DNA of 64,000 nt from Ornithinimicrobium ciconiae (GTDB lineage Bacteria > Actinomycetota > Actinomycetes > Actinomycetales > Dermatophilaceae): positions 3,472,001 to 3,536,000 of the forward strand of contig NZ_CP041616.1 of assembly GCF_007197575.1 (NCBI RefSeq). The letters are read 5' to 3'. The translations under genes were made by a program, and so were the position numbers. Positions 48,206 to 58,111 of the stretch are shown one piece after another; within the stretch, counting starts at the first letter, position 1, and every line of letters starts with the position of its first letter. The notes under the pieces are model-generated. The model did not search any database. It was not told the origin of the DNA and was given only the letters and a program-made list of their open reading frames with translations.

Positions 48206-48634
48206 TCAGCCCCGGCCGTCTCCGAGCAGCGTCCGACCGTCCTCCGTCACACTCCAGAACGGGTTGTGCGAGACCTCCCACGGGTGGCCCTCTGGGTCGG
48301 TGAACACTCCGGAGTAGCCGCCCCAGAAGGTCCCGCCCCCGCGTCGACCGATGGTGGCTCCGGCGGCCTCGGCCTCGTCGAGGGCGTCGTCGACCTCCTC
48401 GCGACTGTTGACGTTATAAGCCAGGGTCACGCCGCCCCACCCTCCGGAGTCCTCGGCACACGAGTCGACCTCCAGGGCGGCGCGGTCCCACAGCGCGACG
48501 ACGATGCCCCCTGTCTGGAAGAACACAACGCCCTCTGGTGAGGGTGCCCGCTCCCAGCCCAGTGCCGTGTAGAAGGTGGTCGCCCGGTCCAGGTCGCGGA
48601 CGCCAAGCGTCACGAGGCTCAATCTCTGATCCAT
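48206..48634 (-). CDS. VOC/glyoxalase-fold family protein
   Basis: 142-residue vicinal-oxygen-chelate protein with paired beta-alpha-beta-beta-beta modules: LVTLGVRDLDRATTFYTALG and VTLAYNVNSREEVDDALDEAE, ending in GVFTDPEGHPWEVSHNPFW. The Glu in PWEV is a plausible metal ligand. It has no signal peptide. Specific activity is unknown; members include glyoxalases, dioxygenases and antibiotic-binding proteins. It stands alone between leuA and nnr on the minus strand. Confidence 0.85.
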   Translation of the reverse strand: MDQRLSLVTLGVRDLDRATTFYTALGWERAPSPEGVVFFQTGGIVVALWDRAALEVDSCAEDSGGWGGVTLAYNVNSREEVDDALDEAEAAGATIGRRGGGTFWGGYSGVFTDPEGHPWEVSHNPFWSVTEDGRTLLGDGRG

Positions 48635-48751
48635 ATCGGAACACTATCGGCAACCGTGCGGCACCGGTGCAGCGCTCGGCGTCCTCGCGGCACGCGTGAC
48701 CGTCGGGCCGTATCGGACTGCCTGCTCCCGTCCGGACCTTCCGATCAGCGA

Positions 48752-50227
48752 TCAGGACCGCAGCAGGTCCGCGACGGTGCTCGGGATGGCGCGGGCTACG
48801 CCGCGGGCCCGTACCGGTCCGCCGGGGTTGGCACGGTGGGCCGCACGACCGTGCACGAGAGCGGCGAGAGAGCCGGCATCCAGGGGGTCCAGCCCGGAAG
48901 CGACGAGGGTGCCGACCAGCCCGGCCAGCACGTCGCCCGCACCCGCGGTCGCCAGCCACGCCGGACCGTCGCACTGGACGCGGAGTGGGCGGTCCACGTC
49001 ATGTGAGACGACCAGGGTCGTGGCGCCCTTAAGCAGCACCGTCGCCCCGGTCAGCTCGACGAGTCGCCGCGCGTGCTGCAACGGCGCTGCACTGACCTGG
49101 GTGCGGTGGAAGACGCGGCCGTGCTCGAGGCGGCTCAACATCCGCGCCAGTTCCCCCGCGTGCGGGGTCAGCAGGGTGGGCGCCTCCCGGGGTCCCTCGA
49201 TCAGGTCCAGCGCACCGGCATCCACCACCACGGGCAGGTCCGAGGCGAGCGCGCCGCGGCAGGCATCGATCTGACGACGTATGTCGTAGGTCGTGTCATC
49301 CGGGTCGATCCCGGGACCGATGACCCAGGTCTGCACCCGGCCCTGACCGGGCACCGCCTCGGGGCAGGCCGCGAGCACCTGCTGGGTCGCGAGATCAGGG
49401 CCGACATAACGCACCATGCCCGCCCCGGCCTCCACCGCGGCGGTCACCGCCAGGACCGCCGCCCCCGGATAGCGGGCGCTGCCAGCGATCACCCCCAGGA
49501 CACCACGGGAGTACTTGTCATCAGAGGAGCCAGGGATGGGCCACAGCGCGGGGACGTCCGAGGGCATCAGCTGCTCAGCCAGCGCGGCGGCCGGCTCGGG
49601 GACACCGATGTCGATGACGCTCACCCGCCCCACGGCAGGTCGGGTCGCCGGCAGCAGATGCACCGGTTTGGCCATCCCAAAGGTCACGGTCTCATCGGCG
49701 ACGAACGTCTTGGTCGGGGTGATCTCGCCAGCAGGATCGACACCGCTGGGCAGGTCCACGGCGATCACCAGGGCCGACTCCGGCACCGCGTCCGCCAGCC
49801 CAGCCATCGCACCGGTCAGCCCGGGACGTCCGCCGATGCCGAGCAGTCCGTCGACGACCACATCGGCCTCATCGAGGGCCTGGCGGATCGGCTTGGTCAG
49901 CGCGCGGCGGGTGCGCGCCACGCGAAGCACCGGAAGGCCCGCCGTGGTGACCGCGCCCAGACCACCCTCGTGGACCGCCTCACCGACCTGCACGACGATC
50001 ACCGAGAGGTGCTCGATGAGGCGCGCGGCGGCATACAGCGCGTCTCCGCCGTTGTCGCCGGGGCCGACCAGAACGACCACCGAGGCCCCAGACCGCTCAC
50101 GGCAACGGGTCAGGACCACCTCCGCGAGCGCGTCGGCGGCGCGCTGCATCAGGGTGCCGGGCTCAAGGTCAGCCATCGCCACCTGCTCGGCGGCACGGAC
50201 CGCGGTGATGCTGAAGGCGCGCCTCAT
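48752..50227 (-). CDS. nnr: bifunctional NAD(P)H-hydrate epimerase / ADP-dependent dehydratase
   Basis: Repairs hydrated NAD(P)H (491 residues). The N-terminal YjeF_N epimerase (about 1-215) has LVGPGDNGGDALYAARLI-like and VDGLLGIGGRPGL and AVDLPSGVDPAGE. The C-terminal ribokinase-like dehydratase (about 225-491) has GVLGVIAGSARYPGAAVL, LTPHAGELARML and TAGAGDVLAGLVG. It follows acpS after 44 nt in the glmS-acpS-nnr unit. Confidence 0.94.
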   Translation of the reverse strand: MRRAFSITAVRAAEQVAMADLEPGTLMQRAADALAEVVLTRCRERSGASVVVLVGPGDNGGDALYAAARLIEHLSVIVVQVGEAVHEGGLGAVTTAGLPVLRVARTRRALTKPIRQALDEADVVVDGLLGIGGRPGLTGAMAGLADAVPESALVIAVDLPSGVDPAGEITPTKTFVADETVTFGMAKPVHLLPATRPAVGRVSVIDIGVPEPAAALAEQLMPSDVPALWPIPGSSDDKYSRGVLGVIAGSARYPGAAVLAVTAAVEAGAGMVRYVGPDLATQQVLAACPEAVPGQGRVQTWVIGPGIDPDDTTYDIRRQIDACRGALASDLPVVVDAGALDLIEGPREAPTLLTPHAGELARMLSRLEHGRVFHRTQVSAAPLQHARRLVELTGATVLLKGATTLVVSHDVDRPLRVQCDGPAWLATAGAGDVLAGLVGTLVASGLDPLDAGSLAALVHGRAAHRANPGGPVRARGVARAIPSTVADLLRS

Positions 50228-50271
50228 GCCGGCACCGCCGCGGGAGCGCGGCTCGTTGGCACACCCACGAC

Positions 50272-50622
50272 TCAGCCCTCCGCGATGACGACCGCCGAGG
50301 CGATGCCGGCGTCGTGCGAGAGGGAGACGTGCAGCGTGGTGATCTTGAGCTGCTCAGCCCGGGCGAGCACGCTGCCTCGGATCTCCAGGTCCGGGCGACC
50401 CCACTCGTCCTTGACCACGTTGGCGTCCTGCCAGCTCAGGCCCACCGGCGCTCCCAGGCTCTTGGCCAGGGCCTCCTTGGCGGCGAACCGGGCCGCGAGC
50501 GAGGGCAGGCGCAGGCCGCGCTCGCTGGGGGTGAAGAGCCGCTCGAGGAGGCGTGGGGTGCGCGCCAGCGTGGCCCCGAAGCGGGGGATGTCGACGACAT
50601 CGATGCCGACGCCGATGATCAT
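50272..50622 (-). CDS. acpS: holo-[acyl-carrier-protein] synthase
   Basis: Transfers 4'-phosphopantetheine from CoA to ACP (116 residues). The magnesium-binding residues lie in [12 protein letters not shown] (Asp8) and in [15 protein letters not shown] (Glu). It starts 7 nt after glmS ends and is probably co-transcribed with it. The CoA-pathway kinase gene coaA is divergent from glmS. Confidence 0.95.
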   Translation of the reverse strand: MIIGVGIDVVDIPRFGATLARTPRLLERLFTPSERGLRLPSLAARFAAKEALAKSLGAPVGLSWQDANVVKDEWGRPDLEIRGSVLARAEQLKITTLHVSLSHDAGIASAVVIAEG

Positions 50623-50629
50623 CTCCGGC

Positions 50630-52486
50630 TCACTCGACCGTGACGGACTTGGCCAGGTTGCGCGGTTGGTCGACGTCCAAGCCCTTGGCGGTGGACAACT
50701 CGAGAGCGAAGACCTGCAGCGGCACTACTGACAGCAGCGGCGCGAGCAGCGCGGGCGAGCGCGGGATGCGGATCACCTCGTCGGCAAACGGCACCACGTC
50801 CTCATCGCCCTCCTCGGCGATGACCAGCGTGCGGGCGCCACGGGCCCGGATCTCCTGGATGTTGGAGACCACCTTGCCGTGCAGACCGTGCTCGGAGTCC
50901 GGCGAGGGCACCACGATGAAGACCGGCTGGCCAGGCTCGATGAGCGCGATCGGACCGTGCTTGAGCTCACCCGCGGCGAAGCCCTCAGCGTGGATGTAGG
51001 CCAGCTCCTTGAGCTTGAGCGCGCCCTCCATGGCCACCGGGTAGCCGACGTGCCGGCCCAGGAAGAGGACCGCGCGGGTGTCAGCCATGAACCGGGCGAT
51101 CTCCTTGACCCGGTCCATGCCGTCCAGCACCTGCTGGATCTTGTCCGGGATGGCCTGCAACTCGCTCATCACCTCGGCGACGCCCTCCTCGTTGCCCTCG
51201 CGGACCTGGACGAGATAGAGGCCGAGGATGTAGCTGGCGGTGATCTGCGCCAGGAAGGCCTTGGTGGAGGCGACGGCGATCTCCGGCCCGGCGTGGGTAT
51301 AGAGCACACCGTCGGACTCGCGCGGGATCGTCGAGCCGTGCGTGTTGCAGATCGAGATGGTGCGAGCGCCGAGATCCTTGGCGTGGCGGACCGCCATCAG
51401 GGTGTCCATCGTCTCCCCGGACTGGCTGATCGAGACCACCAGGGTCTGCTCATCGATCACCGGGTCGCGATAGCGGAACTCGTGGGCCAGCTCGACCTCG
51501 ACGGGGATCCGCGCCCACCGCTCGATGGCGTACTTGGCGACCATCCCGGCATACGCCGCGGTGCCGCAGGCCACGATGACGATCTTGGTGATCGCGCGCA
51601 GGTCCTCCTCGGACATGCCCATCTCGTCCAGAACCAGGTGGCCGCGCTCGTCGGTGCGCCCCAGCAGGGTGTCAGCGACTGCGTGCGGCTGGTCGTTGAT
51701 CTCCTTCTCCATGAAGGTGTCGTAGCCGCCCTTCTCCGCGGCCGCCGAGTCCCAGGTGACCTCGTAGGCCTTGCCGTCGCTGGGGGTGCCGTCGAAGTTG
51801 ATGACCGAGTAGCTGTCCGGGGTGATCGTGACGATCTGGTCCTGGCCGAGCTCGAGGGCGTGGCGGGTGTAGCCGATGAACGCGGCGACGTCGGAGCCGA
51901 GGAAGTTCTCGCCCTCGCCCAGGCCCACGACCAGCGGGGAGTTGCGGCGGGCACCGACCACCACGTCGGGCTGGTCCGCGTGGACCGCGAGCAGGGTGAA
52001 GGCACCGGCCAGGGTGTTGACGACCTCCCGCATGGCCTGGGTCAGGTCCCCGGTGCGCCCGAAGGCCTGGGACACCAGGTGGGCCACCACCTCGGTGTCC
52101 GTCTCGGAGGCAAACTCCACGCCCTCTGCGAGCAGCTGCTTCTTCAGCGCGTGGAAGTTCTCGATGATGCCGTTGTGCACCAGCGCCAGCTTGCGGTCGG
52201 TCCCGCCGCGGTGCGGGTGGGCGTTGCCGTCGGTCGGTCCGCCGTGAGTGGCCCACCGGGTGTGACCGATCGCGGTCGCGGTCTCGGGCAGCGGGTGCGC
52301 GTTGAGCGCCTCGACGAGGTTGCTGAGCTTGCCGGCTCGCTTCTCACCGACTACCTCACCGTCGCCGATCAACGCGACACCGGCAGAGTCATAGCCGCGG
52401 TACTCCAGGCGAGTCAAGCCCTCCATCACGACGTCAAGGGCCTTGGCGCTGGGGTTCGGACCGACGTATCCGACGATTCCACACAT
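50630..52486 (-). CDS. glmS: glutamine-fructose-6-phosphate aminotransferase
   Basis: Makes glucosamine-6-phosphate for cell-wall UDP-GlcNAc (618 residues). The start is the ATG at 52486 so that, after Met removal, the nucleophile Cys is N-terminal (MCGIVGYVG). The glutaminase domain (1 to about 240) contains GHTRWATHG. The two SIS isomerase domains (about 290-610) contain [22 protein letters not shown] and the C-terminal [11 protein letters not shown]. It is the first gene of glmS-acpS-nnr. No glmS ribozyme is expected or seen in the short 64-bp gap to coaA. Confidence 0.97.
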   Translation of the reverse strand: MCGIVGYVGPNPSAKALDVVMEGLTRLEYRGYDSAGVALIGDGEVVGEKRAGKLSNLVEALNAHPLPETATAIGHTRWATHGGPTDGNAHPHRGGTDRKLALVHNGIIENFHALKKQLLAEGVEFASETDTEVVAHLVSQAFGRTGDLTQAMREVVNTLAGAFTLLAVHADQPDVVVGARRNSPLVVGLGEGENFLGSDVAAFIGYTRHALELGQDQIVTITPDSYSVINFDGTPSDGKAYEVTWDSAAAEKGGYDTFMEKEINDQPHAVADTLLGRTDERGHLVLDEMGMSEEDLRAITKIVIVACGTAAYAGMVAKYAIERWARIPVEVELAHEFRYRDPVIDEQTLVVSISQSGETMDTLMAVRHAKDLGARTISICNTHGSTIPRESDGVLYTHAGPEIAVASTKAFLAQITASYILGLYLVQVREGNEEGVAEVMSELQAIPDKIQQVLDGMDRVKEIARFMADTRAVLFLGRHVGYPVAMEGALKLKELAYIHAEGFAAGELKHGPIALIEPGQPVFIVVPSPDSEHGLHGKVVSNIQEIRARGARTLVIAEEGDEDVVPFADEVIRIPRSPALLAPLLSVVPLQVFALELSTAKGLDVDQPRNLAKSVTVE

Positions 52487-52550
52487 GGGGAGCAGCCTAA
52501 TCCGTGCGGCCCCAACAAGTCGCATCCCACGGCCGTGCACAATGTCACCC

Positions 52551-53504
52551 ATGGCTACCAACGGCGCCGGCGTCACCTCGCCCTATGTCGAGCTTGATCG
52601 GGCAAGTTGGGCCGCGTTGCGCCAGCAGCACCCGATGCTGCTCTCCCAGGAGGACATCACCCGTCTGCAGGGTCTGGGTGAACGCCTCGATCTGCAGGAG
52701 ATCGAGGAGGTCTATCTGCCGCTGTCGCGGCTGCTCTCCTTCTACGAGCACGAGGTCGAGCAGCTGCACCAGGTCACCAGCAACTTCCTGGGCGAGCGTC
52801 ACGAGCGCACCCCCTTCGTGATCGGCGTCGCGGGGTCGGTCGCGGTGGGCAAGTCGACCACCGCCCGCATCCTGCAGGCCCTCATCCAGCGCTGGGAGTC
52901 CAAGCCGGTCGTCGAGCTCGTCACCACCGACGGCTTCCTCTATCCGAACAAGACACTCCACGAGCGCAGCCTGATGGCGCGCAAGGGATATCCCGAGAGC
53001 TATGACCGCCGCGCCCTGCTGCGCTTTGTCATGGAGGTCAAGTCCGGCAAGGCCGAGGTGGCTGCCCCGGTCTACTCCCACATCACCTACGACATCGTCC
53101 CCGGCGAGCGGGTCGTGGTCCACTGCCCGGACGTGCTGATCGTCGAGGGGCTCAATGTCCTGCAGCCGCCCCGCCAGCACAGCGACGGCCGCACCGGGCT
53201 CTCGGTTGCCGACTTCTTCGACTTCTCGATCTATGTCGACGCCAAGCAGGAACTGATCGAGAAGTGGTATGTCGACCGGTTCCAGGAGTTGCGGCACACC
53301 GCGTTCAGCCAGCCGGAATCCTACTTCCACCGCTATGCGAGCCTCGACGACGCCGCCGCGCACGATGTCGCCTCGAGCATCTGGGACGCCATCAACGCCC
53401 CCAACCTGGTGGAGAACATCCTGCCGACCCGCGGCCGGGCCACGCTCGTGCTCAGCAAGGGTGAGGACCACGCCGTCAACCGGGTGCGCCTACGTCGGCT
53501 GTGA
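52551..53504 (+). CDS. coaA: type I pantothenate kinase
   Basis: First enzyme of CoA synthesis (317 residues). The P-loop is [17 protein letters not shown] near residues 90-106. [17 protein letters not shown] at the N-terminus and [22 protein letters not shown] and FDFSIYVDA match the bacterial type I (CoaA) family, which is feedback-inhibited by CoA. The ATG at 52551 is preferred over one at 52542; neither has a strong ribosome binding site. Divergent from glmS. Confidence 0.95.
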   Translation: MATNGAGVTSPYVELDRASWAALRQQHPMLLSQEDITRLQGLGERLDLQEIEEVYLPLSRLLSFYEHEVEQLHQVTSNFLGERHERTPFVIGVAGSVAVGKSTTARILQALIQRWESKPVVELVTTDGFLYPNKTLHERSLMARKGYPESYDRRALLRFVMEVKSGKAEVAAPVYSHITYDIVPGERVVVHCPDVLIVEGLNVLQPPRQHSDGRTGLSVADFFDFSIYVDAKQELIEKWYVDRFQELRHTAFSQPESYFHRYASLDDAAAHDVASSIWDAINAPNLVENILPTRGRATLVLSKGEDHAVNRVRLRRL

Positions 53505-53543
53505 GTATGCCGGACGCGCCGGTCCCCCGATCCGACCCAGCGC

Positions 53544-53628
53544 GCGCCCGGTCACCTCTGCGGGCGCAAGCTCGCGCACCCGGGCAGCTGTGTGAGCGCA
53601 AGCCCACGCGCCCGGTCAGCTGTGCGGG
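53544..53628. repeat. diverged ~31-bp tandem units across the fumC stop codon
   Basis: Three related units (about 53544-53573, 53574-53606 and 53607-53628 onward) share gcgc(a)cccgg-ca-ctgtg and gcgcaagc blocks. The fumC TGA (53616-53618) lies in the unit nearest the gene. The units have drifted more than those behind the phosphatase or leuA genes. Confidence 0.7.
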
Positions 53629-55052
53629 CGAGTCATCGCCAGGACGTCCAGCGCCGCGTCCAGCTGCTCCTCGGTCAGCTCGCCCCGCTCGACGTGGCCG
53701 CGCTCGATGACGACCTCACGGATGGTCTGCCGGTTGGCCAGCGACTGCTTGGCCACTGCGGCAGCTGCCTCATAGCCGATGTACTTGTTGAGCGGGGTGA
53801 CGATCGCACTCGAACTCTCGGCGAGCTCCCGGTTGTGCTCGATATTGGCAGTGATCCCGGAGATGCACCGGTCCGCCAGGACGCGCGATGAGTTGGCCAG
53901 CAGGGTGATCGACTCGACCAGCGCCTGACCCATGACCGGCAGCATCACATTGAGCTCAAAGGTGCCGCTGGCACCACCAAAGGTCACCGTCGCGTCGTTG
54001 CCGATGACCCGGGCGCACACCATCAAGGTGGCCTCCGGCAGCACCGGGTTGACCTTGCCCGGCATGATCGAGGACCCCGGCTGCAGGTCGGGCAGCTGGA
54101 TCTCCTGCAGCCCAGCCCGCGGCCCGGAGCCCATCCAGCGCAGGTCGTTGCAGATCTTGGTCAGGGAGACAGCGACCACGCGCAGCTCCCCGCTGAGCGC
54201 GACGAGGGCGTCCTGCGTGGACTGGGCCTCGAAGTGGTCCGCTGCCTCGACGAAGTCCACCCCCGTGCGTCGGGACACCTCGGCGATCACCCGCGGGGCG
54301 AACTCGGGATGGGCATTGAGGCCGGTCCCCGCCGCGGTGCCGCCGAGGGGCAGCTCGTTGACCTGTGTCTCGGCGGCAAAGCGCACGCGTTGGCGGCCGA
54401 GCTCGATCTGGCGGGCATAGCCCCCGAACTCCTGGCCCAGCGTGACCGGCACCGCGTCCATCAGGTGTGTCCGACCAGCCTTGACGACGTCGGCGAACTC
54501 TGCGGCCTTGTCTGCCAGAGACTGCTCGAGGTGCTCCAGGGCGGGCAGCAACTCGTCACGGACCAGGCGGGCGGCGGCGACCCGGATCGCGGAGGGGAAG
54601 GTGTCATTGCTGGACTGACCGGCGTTGACGTGGTCGTTGGGGTGGACGGTGGGCTCGCCGCCGGTGGCCCTGTTCGCCAGCGTCGCCACGACCTCGTTGA
54701 CGTTCATGTTGGTCGAGGTGCCCGATCCGGTCTGATAAACGTCGATCGGGAAGTGTGCGTCGTGGCGCCCCTGCACGACCTCGTCCGCCGCCTCGCCGAT
54801 CGCCCGCGCCCGGTCGGGGTCGATCACCTCGAACTCGGCGTTGACCGCGGCGGCTGCGGACTTCAGCAGCGCCAGGGCGTGGACGATGGCCGGTGGCACC
54901 GGTTGCCCGGAGATCGGGAAGTTCTCGACGGCGCGGGCGGTCTGCGCGGCATACAACGCATCGGCCGGCACCTGCACCTCCCCCATCGAGTCGTGCTCCG
55001 TCCGCATCGGGACGTCGGGTGTTGAGGTCGAGGGGCTGGGGTCGACAGTCAT
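53616..55052 (-). CDS. fumC: class II fumarate hydratase
   Basis: Hydrates fumarate to malate without an iron-sulfur cluster (478 residues). The signature [15 protein letters not shown] is present, along with [14 protein letters not shown] and the active-site [17 protein letters not shown]. The start at ATG 55052 has GGAGG close to it, 1 nt away; an internal ATG at 55007 is an alternative. fumC in this region near phoH and coaA is common in actinobacteria. Confidence 0.96.
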   Translation of the reverse strand: MTVDPSPSTSTPDVPMRTEHDSMGEVQVPADALYAAQTARAVENFPISGQPVPPAIVHALALLKSAAAAVNAEFEVIDPDRARAIGEAADEVVQGRHDAHFPIDVYQTGSGTSTNMNVNEVVATLANRATGGEPTVHPNDHVNAGQSSNDTFPSAIRVAAARLVRDELLPALEHLEQSLADKAAEFADVVKAGRTHLMDAVPVTLGQEFGGYARQIELGRQRVRFAAETQVNELPLGGTAAGTGLNAHPEFAPRVIAEVSRRTGVDFVEAADHFEAQSTQDALVALSGELRVVAVSLTKICNDLRWMGSGPRAGLQEIQLPDLQPGSSIMPGKVNPVLPEATLMVCARVIGNDATVTFGGASGTFELNVMLPVMGQALVESITLLANSSRVLADRCISGITANIEHNRELAESSSAIVTPLNKYIGYEAAAAVAKQSLANRQTIREVVIERGHVERGELTEEQLDAALDVLAMTRPHS

Positions 55053-55240
55053 GCCTCCAGTCTCCCCCGTGCCCTCAGGGCGGCGCCACCCACCCGGGGC
55101 ACGAGCACGAGGCCCCGCACGCAGCAGACCCCGGCCCGACCATGACGGTCGGACCGGGGTCCTGGTGCCAGGCACCTTCACGGTGCGCGGCATGCGTTGC
55201 TGGTGACGCTGCGGCGGTGCGCAGCGTCAGCGCGGGTGGC

Positions 55241-56158
55241 TCAGTACCAGCCGACGGACTGCGAGTGCGCCCAGGCAGAGCAGGGGCTGCCATAGCGGCC
55301 CTGGATGTAGCCCAGGCCCCAGCGGATCTGCGTCGCGGGGTTGGTGCGCCAGTCCGAGCCAGCGCTGGCCATCTTGCTGGCCGGCAGCGACTGCGGGATG
55401 CCGTAGGCCCCGGACGAGGGGTTGGTCGCGGTGTGGTTCCAGCCGCTCTCACGCATCCACAGCGAGTCCAGGCAACCGAACTGGTCCTGGCTCCAGCCGT
55501 AGCTGCCGAGCATGTTGCGGGCGATGGACCGAGCGTCACCGGCCGGCGGCGCCGGGGCGGGCTCCGGCTCCGGCTCGGGCTCCGGGGCCGGCTGCGGAGC
55601 CGGGGCGGCTTCCTCCACCGGCGCCTCGACGCGCTCCTCGGACCGGGAAGCGGCCTGCTCGCGCTCTGCGGCTGCAGCCTCAGTAGCAGCGGCCTCAGCA
55701 GCGGCGGCCTCCTCGGCACGCTGGGCAGCGGCCTCCTCAGCGGCCGCCTGCTCGGCAGCGGCACGCTCGGCGGCGATCGTCTCGGACCGCTCGGTCGCCG
55801 CGTCGCCACCCTTGCGGGCGCTCCAGGCGGAGAAGTGCAGCTGCGAGTCAGCCAGCTGCTGGTCGACCTGACCGACAGCGTCAGCCAGCGGCGACTGGGC
55901 GCCGTCGACGACGCTGCGCAGTGCGGCGTCGCCAACGAAGGGGCTGGCGTCGGAGATGCTGTTCGCCACACCGTCGCCGTCAAGAGTCGGGGATGTGGTC
56001 ACCGGCATCGCGGCATAGGTGGCCATGGCGACCGCGCCAGCCGCGATGATCGCGGTGACGGCGGTGGCGCCGCGGTGCAGGCGGCGGCCATTGCGGTGCT
56101 TGCCGGAAGCAGTGTCGTCGCTGTCGGGCAGCACAGAAAGGTCAGGGGCATTGGACAA
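55241..56158 (-). CDS. secreted or membrane-anchored transglycosylase-like protein
   Basis: 305 residues from a TTG at 56158 with GGAGG 7 nt upstream; upstream in-frame codons are not protein-like. After a cytoplasmic polar stretch, one membrane segment (TAVTAIIAAGAVAMATYAAM) is followed by a Glu/Ala-rich coiled coil (about 120-190), a Pro/Glu linker (PEPEPEPEPAPAPP) and a C-terminal SLT-like domain of about 80 residues (CLDSLWMRESGWNHTATNPS, GAYGIPQSLPASKMASAG, RWGLGYIQGRYGSPC). It probably cleaves peptidoglycan glycan strands; the catalytic Glu would be in MRESGW. The upstream region has MtrA-like repeats. Confidence 0.85.
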   Translation of the reverse strand: MSNAPDLSVLPDSDDTASGKHRNGRRLHRGATAVTAIIAAGAVAMATYAAMPVTTSPTLDGDGVANSISDASPFVGDAALRSVVDGAQSPLADAVGQVDQQLADSQLHFSAWSARKGGDAATERSETIAAERAAAEQAAAEEAAAQRAEEAAAAEAAATEAAAAEREQAASRSEERVEAPVEEAAPAPQPAPEPEPEPEPAPAPPAGDARSIARNMLGSYGWSQDQFGCLDSLWMRESGWNHTATNPSSGAYGIPQSLPASKMASAGSDWRTNPATQIRWGLGYIQGRYGSPCSAWAHSQSVGWY

Positions 56159-56212
56159 GAGAGAACCTCCACGCCCGGGGCACCGTCGGCTGCCAGATGC
56201 AGCGGGGGAAAC

Positions 56213-56230
56213 GGTCACGAGCGTTATCAA
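56213..56230 (-). promoter_or_regulatory. possible MtrA-type direct repeat before the transglycosylase gene
   Basis: On the minus strand TTGATAACG-CTC-GTGACC contains two loosely matching six-base repeats (ATAACG and GTGACC). MtrA controls cell-wall hydrolase genes in many actinobacteria through such GTAAC-like direct repeats. It lies 55-72 bp before the TTG start. The match is short, so this is tentative. Confidence 0.25.
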
Positions 56231-56302
56231 ATCGTGATGTGTCCTTCTACGGTGACAGCCGGAGTCAAGAGTTCGCAAATTCAACCAGGGGTTACGTGGT
56301 CA

Positions 56303-56356
56303 ACGTCACACCTCCCCACAGGCCGGCGAGAGAGGCCTGTGGGGCTGGTGTGACGT
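56303..56356 (-). terminator. phoH terminator, extended hairpin
   Basis: Long interrupted inverted repeat: acgtcacacc and ccccacaggcc on the left, ggcctgtgggg and ggtgtgacgt on the right, around a 9-nt loop. It lies 32 bp after the phoH stop on the minus strand, before the transglycosylase gene. Its size and symmetry exceed those of a simple terminator, and it could also shape the 5' end of the next transcript. Confidence 0.7.
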
Positions 56357-56387
56357 ATGTGGTCTGGCGCTGCGCACCCAGTCAGGG

Positions 56388-57803
56388 TCAGGCCATCGAG
56401 TCGTCGCCCTCGAGCAGATCGGTGACCAGCGCTGCGATCGGGCTGCGCTCACTGCGGTGCAGCGTGACGTGGGCGAACAGCGGGTGCCCCTTGAGCGTCT
56501 CGATGACGGCGGCGACGCCGTCATGACGCCCAACGCGCAGGTTGTCCCGCTGGGCCACGTCGTGGGTCAGCACCACCCGCGAACTCTGTCCGATCCGGGA
56601 GAGGACAGTGAGCAGCACATTGCGCTCGAGTGACTGCGCCTCGTCCACGATGACAAAGGCGTCGTGGAGCGAGCGCCCGCGGATGTGGGTCAGCGGCAGC
56701 ACCTCGAGCATGTCGCGATCGATGATCTCCTCCACGACCTCCTTGGACACCACGGCCCCGAGAGTGTCGAAGACCGCCTGGGCCCACGGCCCCATCTTCT
56801 CGTTCTCCGTGCCTGGGAGGTAGCCGAGCTCCTGGCCGCCCACGGCATACAGCGGACGAAAGACGATCACCTTGCGGTGCTGGCGACGCTCCATCACTGC
56901 CTCGAGCCCAGCGCACAGCGCCAGCGCTGACTTGCCGGTGCCGGCTCGCCCACCGAGGCTGACGATCCCCACGTCGGGGTCGAGCAGGAGGTCGAGGGCG
57001 ATGCGCTGCTCTGCCGAGCGGCCGTGCAGGCCAAAGGCATCGCGGTCCCCACGCACCAGCTTGACGGCACGGTCCGGGGCCACCCGAGCGAGCGCACTTC
57101 CGGACGGGCCGAACACCGTCAGACCGGTGTGCACCAGCAGATCCTGGGCGGCCTCGTGCTCCAGGCGGCCGGTCTCATAGAGCGTGGTCATGCCAGCGTC
57201 ATCCACCTCCAGCTCGGCCATGCCGGTCCAGCCGGACTCCACCGCCAGCTCGGCGCGATACTCCTGGGCGTCCAGCCCGCACGCCGAGGCCTTGACCCGC
57301 ATCGGCAAGTCCTTGCTGACCACCGTCACGTCGTGACCCTCGGCACTGAAGTTGCAGGCCACTGCCAGGATCCGCGAGTCGTTGTCCCCGAGGCGGAAGC
57401 CGGCCGGCAGTGAGGCGGGGTCGGTGTGATTGAGCTCCACCCGCAGGGTGCCTCCCGTGGTGCCCACTGGCACGAGGTCGCTCAGACCGTCGTGCTTGAC
57501 CCGCAGATCATCGAGCAGCCGCAGCGCCTCCCGGGCAAAGTAGCCCAGCTCCGGGTGGTGCCTCTTGGCCTCGAGCTCGGTGATCACCACGATCGGCAGG
57601 ATCACCTGGTGCTCGGCAAACCTCAGCAGCGCCCGCGGGTCGGACAGCAGGACGGAGGTGTCCAGGACATAGGTCTTGGTGCTCGTCGCGGAGGCAGCAA
57701 GATCGGCGACGGGTGCTGCGGCAGCAGTGGTTGAGACAGCGGCGGGCGTAGTAGAAGCAGCGCGCGTGGAACGGGTGACGGATCGGCTGGTGGTGGATGC
57801 CAT
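56388..57803 (-). CDS. PhoH-family ATPase with N-terminal PIN domain (PhoH2 type)
   Basis: 471 residues. After a low-complexity Thr/Ser/Ala leader (1-40), a PIN ribonuclease domain (about 42-190) begins [19 protein letters not shown] with acidic metal residues (Asp in LDTS, Glu in ITELEAKR, Asp in GDNDSRIL). A PhoH ATPase domain (about 245-455) follows, with Walker [17 protein letters not shown] and Walker [12 protein letters not shown]. In mycobacteria PhoH2 is a sequence-specific RNA helicase/ribonuclease toxin with an upstream antitoxin gene. AGGGAGAG lies 7 nt before the ATG. Confidence 0.93.
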   Translation of the reverse strand: MASTTSRSVTRSTRAASTTPAAVSTTAAAAPVADLAASATSTKTYVLDTSVLLSDPRALLRFAEHQVILPIVVITELEAKRHHPELGYFAREALRLLDDLRVKHDGLSDLVPVGTTGGTLRVELNHTDPASLPAGFRLGDNDSRILAVACNFSAEGHDVTVVSKDLPMRVKASACGLDAQEYRAELAVESGWTGMAELEVDDAGMTTLYETGRLEHEAAQDLLVHTGLTVFGPSGSALARVAPDRAVKLVRGDRDAFGLHGRSAEQRIALDLLLDPDVGIVSLGGRAGTGKSALALCAGLEAVMERRQHRKVIVFRPLYAVGGQELGYLPGTENEKMGPWAQAVFDTLGAVVSKEVVEEIIDRDMLEVLPLTHIRGRSLHDAFVIVDEAQSLERNVLLTVLSRIGQSSRVVLTHDVAQRDNLRVGRHDGVAAVIETLKGHPLFAHVTLHRSERSPIAALVTDLLEGDDSMA

Positions 57804-57831
57804 GTCGACTCTCCCTGCACGCGTGCAAGCG

Positions 57832-57924
57832 CTACGCGTGACGGCGGTGGGCTGACCGGGACGGGACCCAGACCACGCGGTCGAGGTGCCGGCGCCGGCC
57901 CCCCGCCCAGAGCTGTCGCTCCAT
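57832..57924 (-). CDS. candidate 30-residue Arg-rich peptide upstream of phoH
   Basis: Small frame [20 protein letters not shown] plus [10 protein letters not shown], stop TAG, ending 28 nt before phoH. GGGAGG lies 10 nt before the ATG. About 27 of 30 codons end in G or C, the coding signature of this genome. It is very basic with no membrane segment. I do not recognise a family. A small upstream gene pairs with PhoH2 in mycobacteria (phoAT), but no similarity is claimed. Confidence 0.38.
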   Translation of the reverse strand: MERQLWAGGRRRHLDRVVWVPSRSAHRRHA

Positions 57925-58111
57925 GTGGTGAGCCTCCCGAACGAGGACGGGTGTCCTGCGTCACCCCTGACGTTAGGCGCGACGCGCCCCGGGAGGGGTC
58001 ATTAGCGCGGCGTTTCGGCAAACGTGCCGCCTCGCGTCCCGAAGGGTTCACCGCGGCGTCACCGCAGGTTCTCCTGCGACCGGCCCGTGCCGGGCACCCC
58101 CAGCGCTGCGC

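Noticed and set aside
56159..56302. c-di-AMP (ydaO-type) riboswitch before the cell-wall hydrolase
   Set aside because: Such riboswitches are common before actinobacterial Rpf/NlpC genes, but I could not find the conserved core sequences here.
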